Shown piece after piece: positions 61,595 to 64,000 of a stretch of DNA of 64,000 bases. The notes under the pieces are model-generated. The model saw only the letters and a program-made list of their open reading frames with translations, had not been told where the DNA came from and ran no database searches. Both the position numbers and the translations under genes were made by a program. This stretch comes from Bacteroidales bacterium. GTDB lineage: Bacteria; Bacteroidota; Bacteroidia; Bacteroidales; UBA932. The stretch is taken from assembly GCA_017561885.1 (NCBI GenBank), contig JAFZBF010000006.1, forward strand, positions 1 through 64,000, written 5' to 3'. How positions within the stretch are numbered: the first letter of the stretch is position 1; each line of letters opens with the position of its first letter.

Positions 61595-62668
61595 ATGGCT
61601 GACCTGCTTGACATAATAGGCCGCTTCGCCATAGAAGGGCACGCAACGGAGGTCAGGCCGCTCGGCGAAGGCTTCATCAACGACACTTTCATTGCTACCA
61701 CCGACGGCCCGCATCGCTACATACTCCAGCGCAAGAACAAGAACGTCTTTCCTGACGTTCCGGCGATGATGGACAACATCGCTGCCGTTACAGAGCATAT
61801 TAAGCGCAAGGTGAAGGACCCGCTGCGCGAGACGCTCACCGTAATCCCCGCGAAGGACGGCAAGCTGTATTATCAAGATGAAGACGGAGAATACTGGGCC
61901 GTCTGCCTCTTCATCGAAGACACCATAACCTACGACATTGCATCCTCCCCTGAGATGGCGCGTCAGGGCGGAATCGGCATCGGCCGTTTCCAGGCTCTGC
62001 TGGCCGACTTCGACAAGCCGCTCGCCGAAGTCATCAAGGGCTTCCACAACATCCGCTGGCGCTTCACCCAGTGGGATGCGAGCCTAGCCGCAGACCAGGC
62101 CGGCAGGAAGGACGCCGTGGCTGCTGAGATCTCATTCGTAGAGGCGCGCCGCGAAAGGATGCTCTCGTTCTGGAGAATGGTGGAGGACGGCACCCTGCCG
62201 ATGCGCGTCACCCACAACGACACCAAGCTGAGCAACATCCTCTTCGACAGGAGCAGCGGCGATGTGCTCTGCGCGATAGATCTCGACACCGTGATGAGCA
62301 GCACCTCCCTCAACGACGTGGGGGATGCGATCCGCTCCTACGCCAACGCCACTGTCGAGGACGACCCCGATTATGAGAAAGTGGCGCTGAGGCTCGATAT
62401 GTACGAGGCCTATATGGACGGCTACCTGTCGCAGCGAAGGGACACCCTCGCACCTTCCGAGAAAGAATGGATGGCCTTCGCCCCGCTATACATCACCTAT
62501 GAGCAGGTGCTCCGCTTCCTGATGGACTACATCGACGGCGACAGGTACTACAAGATCAAGTACCCTGAGCACAACCTCGTGCGCACCCGCTCCCAGACAG
62601 CTCTTCTGAACAGCATGGAGGCCAGTTACCCGGCAATGCAGAAAATAGTCGGAAAACTGCTGCAATAA
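61595..62668 (+). CDS. N-acetylhexosamine 1-kinase-like phosphotransferase
   Basis: Aminoglycoside-phosphotransferase fold kinase of 357 residues. GEGFINDTFIATTDGPHRYILQRKN resembles the nucleotide-binding start of Bifidobacterium NahK, and the catalytic loop is VTHNDTKLSNILF with AIDLDTVM as metal motif. NahK makes GlcNAc/GalNAc 1-phosphate. Start MADLLDIIGRFAIEGH at 61595 is preferred to the upstream frame, which overlaps GH109. Its pairing with GH109 suggests capture of released GalNAc. It differs from the AmgK-RapZ kinase at 5035-6495 in sequence and context. Confidence 0.85.
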   Translation: MADLLDIIGRFAIEGHATEVRPLGEGFINDTFIATTDGPHRYILQRKNKNVFPDVPAMMDNIAAVTEHIKRKVKDPLRETLTVIPAKDGKLYYQDEDGEYWAVCLFIEDTITYDIASSPEMARQGGIGIGRFQALLADFDKPLAEVIKGFHNIRWRFTQWDASLAADQAGRKDAVAAEISFVEARRERMLSFWRMVEDGTLPMRVTHNDTKLSNILFDRSSGDVLCAIDLDTVMSSTSLNDVGDAIRSYANATVEDDPDYEKVALRLDMYEAYMDGYLSQRRDTLAPSEKEWMAFAPLYITYEQVLRFLMDYIDGDRYYKIKYPEHNLVRTRSQTALLNSMEASYPAMQKIVGKLLQ

Positions 62669-62672
62669 TGTT

Positions 62673-62680
62673 TATATTTG
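62673..62680 (+). promoter_or_regulatory. -7 box (TATATTTG) of the terminal GH43-like gene
   Basis: Perfect TAnnTTTG, 26 bases before ATG 62707 and just after the kinase stop, so this gene can be transcribed on its own. Confidence 0.5.
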
Positions 62681-62706
62681 TAGAAAAATCACCAAAACCA
62701 TACACT

Positions 62707-63885
62707 ATGAAACTCTTCAAGATTGCCGTTGCAACATTTCTGTTCGCGGCTGTTGTCATCTCCTGCAAGGAGAAAACCAACGAATGCATCCCTGTAAAGA
62801 AAGAAATACAGCCAGTGGAGCAGGCACCCCGTGCAGATCCGGGCCAGCGCAACTTCGGCGGCAACATCTCAGCCACCCCGAACGCGCCGCGCGACACCGC
62901 CGGCATGGCAGAGCGTATGCGCCGTATGCGCGAGGAGCAGAACCGCATCCGCACCGTCCACTTCAACGACCTGTCGATGAGCGACCCGTACATCCTTGCT
63001 GACGAAGCTACCAAGACCTACTACCTGACCAGTTCCGGCGGACGCCAGTACCGCAGCAAGGACCTCGTGATGTGGGAAGGCCCCTACAATGTGATCGACC
63101 TCAGCGGCACCTGGTGCGAGAAAGCCGGTTTCGCTGCCGCAGCCGAGATCCACAAGATCGGCGACTACTACTATTACGCCGGCACCTGGAGCGACCACAG
63201 CGAAATCATCCAGGCAATTCCTAGACGCTACAACGTGCCTCACAACCAGACTTATCTTCTCCGTTCCGAGAGCCCCGAGGGACCTTTCGTTCCCTTCTCT
63301 GTCACTCCCGGCTACGACTACCAGCCTTATGAGTGGGACTGCATCGACGGTACTCTTTATGAAGAGAACGGACACATCTATATGGTCTTCGTACACGAGT
63401 GGACCCAGCTCATCGACGGTACCATGGACTACATCGAACTCGCACCGGACCTCACCAAGACTATTTCAGAATGGCCTGTAACATTGTTCCGCGCCTCTGA
63501 GTGCCCTCCTTGCGGCGAGATGAACGGCCTCGGCGAAGCCACCTTCGGCCTCAAGATGCCCGGCTGGGTAACCGACGGACCGCAGATGTTCCGTACACAG
63601 ACCGGCAAGCTCGGAATGCTCTGGTCAACCTGGGGCAAGGAACGCTACCTGCAGGTTATCTGCTACTCTGAGTCAGGCACTATCGATGGACCTTGGGTAC
63701 AGGAGCCGGAACCTTTCCTGGCCAACAACTCCGGCCACGGAATGCTCTTCCGCACCTTCGACGGCGAACTCCGCTATGTGGTTCACCACTCGGAAGGCAA
63801 CGGAGGGCGCAAACCTCAGTACTGGACTGTCGACGATTCAGGCGACAAACTCGTACTCGGCCATCAGATCATCCTTCAGAAGTAA
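62707..63885 (+). CDS. GH43-like glycosidase lipoprotein
   Basis: 392 residues from ATG 62707 (MKLFKIAVATFLFAAVVISC, lipobox VISC at residue 20), so it is anchored to the outer membrane. A low-complexity linker (about 21-80, with an Arg/Met/Glu-rich piece) leads to a five-bladed propeller: MSDPYILADEATKTYYL (early Asp), EKAGFAAAAEIHKIGDYYYY, WDCIDGTLYEENGHIYMVF and SGHGMLFRTFDGELRYVVHH. The acid Glu is probably in AAAAEIHKI. Substrate unknown; the GH109 and kinase genes upstream suggest glycan harvesting. Confidence 0.87.
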   Translation: MKLFKIAVATFLFAAVVISCKEKTNECIPVKKEIQPVEQAPRADPGQRNFGGNISATPNAPRDTAGMAERMRRMREEQNRIRTVHFNDLSMSDPYILADEATKTYYLTSSGGRQYRSKDLVMWEGPYNVIDLSGTWCEKAGFAAAAEIHKIGDYYYYAGTWSDHSEIIQAIPRRYNVPHNQTYLLRSESPEGPFVPFSVTPGYDYQPYEWDCIDGTLYEENGHIYMVFVHEWTQLIDGTMDYIELAPDLTKTISEWPVTLFRASECPPCGEMNGLGEATFGLKMPGWVTDGPQMFRTQTGKLGMLWSTWGKERYLQVICYSESGTIDGPWVQEPEPFLANNSGHGMLFRTFDGELRYVVHHSEGNGGRKPQYWTVDDSGDKLVLGHQIILQK

Positions 63886-63887
63886 TA

Positions 63888-64000
63888 TCAGACCAGTCTT
63901 ACAGAGTTGATGTTGCGGCCGCATGCAGGACCTTCGCGGCGCGCTGAAAAGAATGATTCATCAGTATAGGTATCCAGTCCGCAGACAGAGATGTTCCCGG
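63888..64000 (-). CDS. C-terminal end of an unidentified protein (runs off the window)
   Basis: The minus-strand frame is open from the window edge to TGA at 63888-63890 and reads GNISVCGLDTYTDESFFSAR then REGPACGRNINSVRLV. The residue mix looks like a real protein end, and the gene would converge with the GH43-like gene 2 bases away. Thirty-six residues are too few to name a family. Confidence 0.45.
   Translation of the reverse strand, partial: GNISVCGLDTYTDESFFSARREGPACGRNINSVRLV

Overview
The window looks like a chromosomal segment of a gut-type Bacteroidota (order Bacteroidales), moderately GC-rich. Supporting evidence: promoters of the Bacteroidetes type (TTG, about 20 bases, then TAnnTTTG); almost no Shine-Dalgarno sequences; a DPP11-type S46 peptidase; a GH109 glycosidase; a TrpB2-type tryptophan synthase; DUF4293 and a Bacteroidetes-type porin. 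No phage, insertion sequence or CRISPR array is visible. Almost all DNA is coding, in short operons with 1-4 base gene overlaps.

Layout. 1-4158 (+): 3' part of a GH3 glycosidase, then dsbD. 13387-4313 (-): a tightly overlapped run of nicotinate salvage (pncB, pncA-like), a porin, an MltF-like lytic transglycosylase, a LolE/FtsX-like permease, a fusion of an AmgK-like amino-sugar kinase with a RapZ C-terminal domain, and a MurU-like nucleotidyltransferase; the last part reads as a peptidoglycan turnover and recycling unit. 13415-14095 (-) is an OmpA lipoprotein, 14204-15493 (+) an S37 peptidase. 20318-15824 (-) is the L-rhamnose operon rhaB-rhaA-rhaT-rhaD. 20381-23042 (+) holds rnhB and the S46 peptidase, then fba (-). 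24385-27073 (+) holds a Gmk-NadD fusion and trpB2, the latter behind a leader peptide with three Trp codons in a row and a terminator. 30120-27198 (-) is thrB-thrC plus a LiaF-like membrane protein. 32545-30348 (-) is galK-galM, divergent from tRNA-Gly(CCC). A GH43 enzyme (-) follows. 35142-41723 (+) is an RpiB/DhaK/DhaL/GntP/beta-propeller/GarR-like catabolic operon of unknown substrate. 43283-41730 (-) is an M23 peptidase and PnuC. 43362-48580 (+) holds M28 peptidase, TPR protein, DUF4293, a nucleoside phosphorylase and a SirB1-like protein. 56592-48583 (-) is prfA, uvrB, rel and uvrA. 58125-56818 (-) is a CoA transferase. 58214-59736 (+) is mazG-tcdA, then yccF (-). 60181-63885 (+) is a GH109/hexosamine kinase/GH43 group, followed by the edge of one more (-) gene.

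The least conventional material is non-coding. Every convergent gene gap wider than 100 bases holds a palindromic repeat (4172-4300, 15524-15776, 23048-23176, 27097-27173, 33064-33344). In one family the stem arms differ between copies but stay complementary, and hairpins are capped by GTAA loops, so a fold rather than a sequence seems to be conserved. The trp leader, the AmgK-RapZ fusion, the Gmk-NadD fusion and the RpiB/DhaKL operon are the best candidates for new biology.
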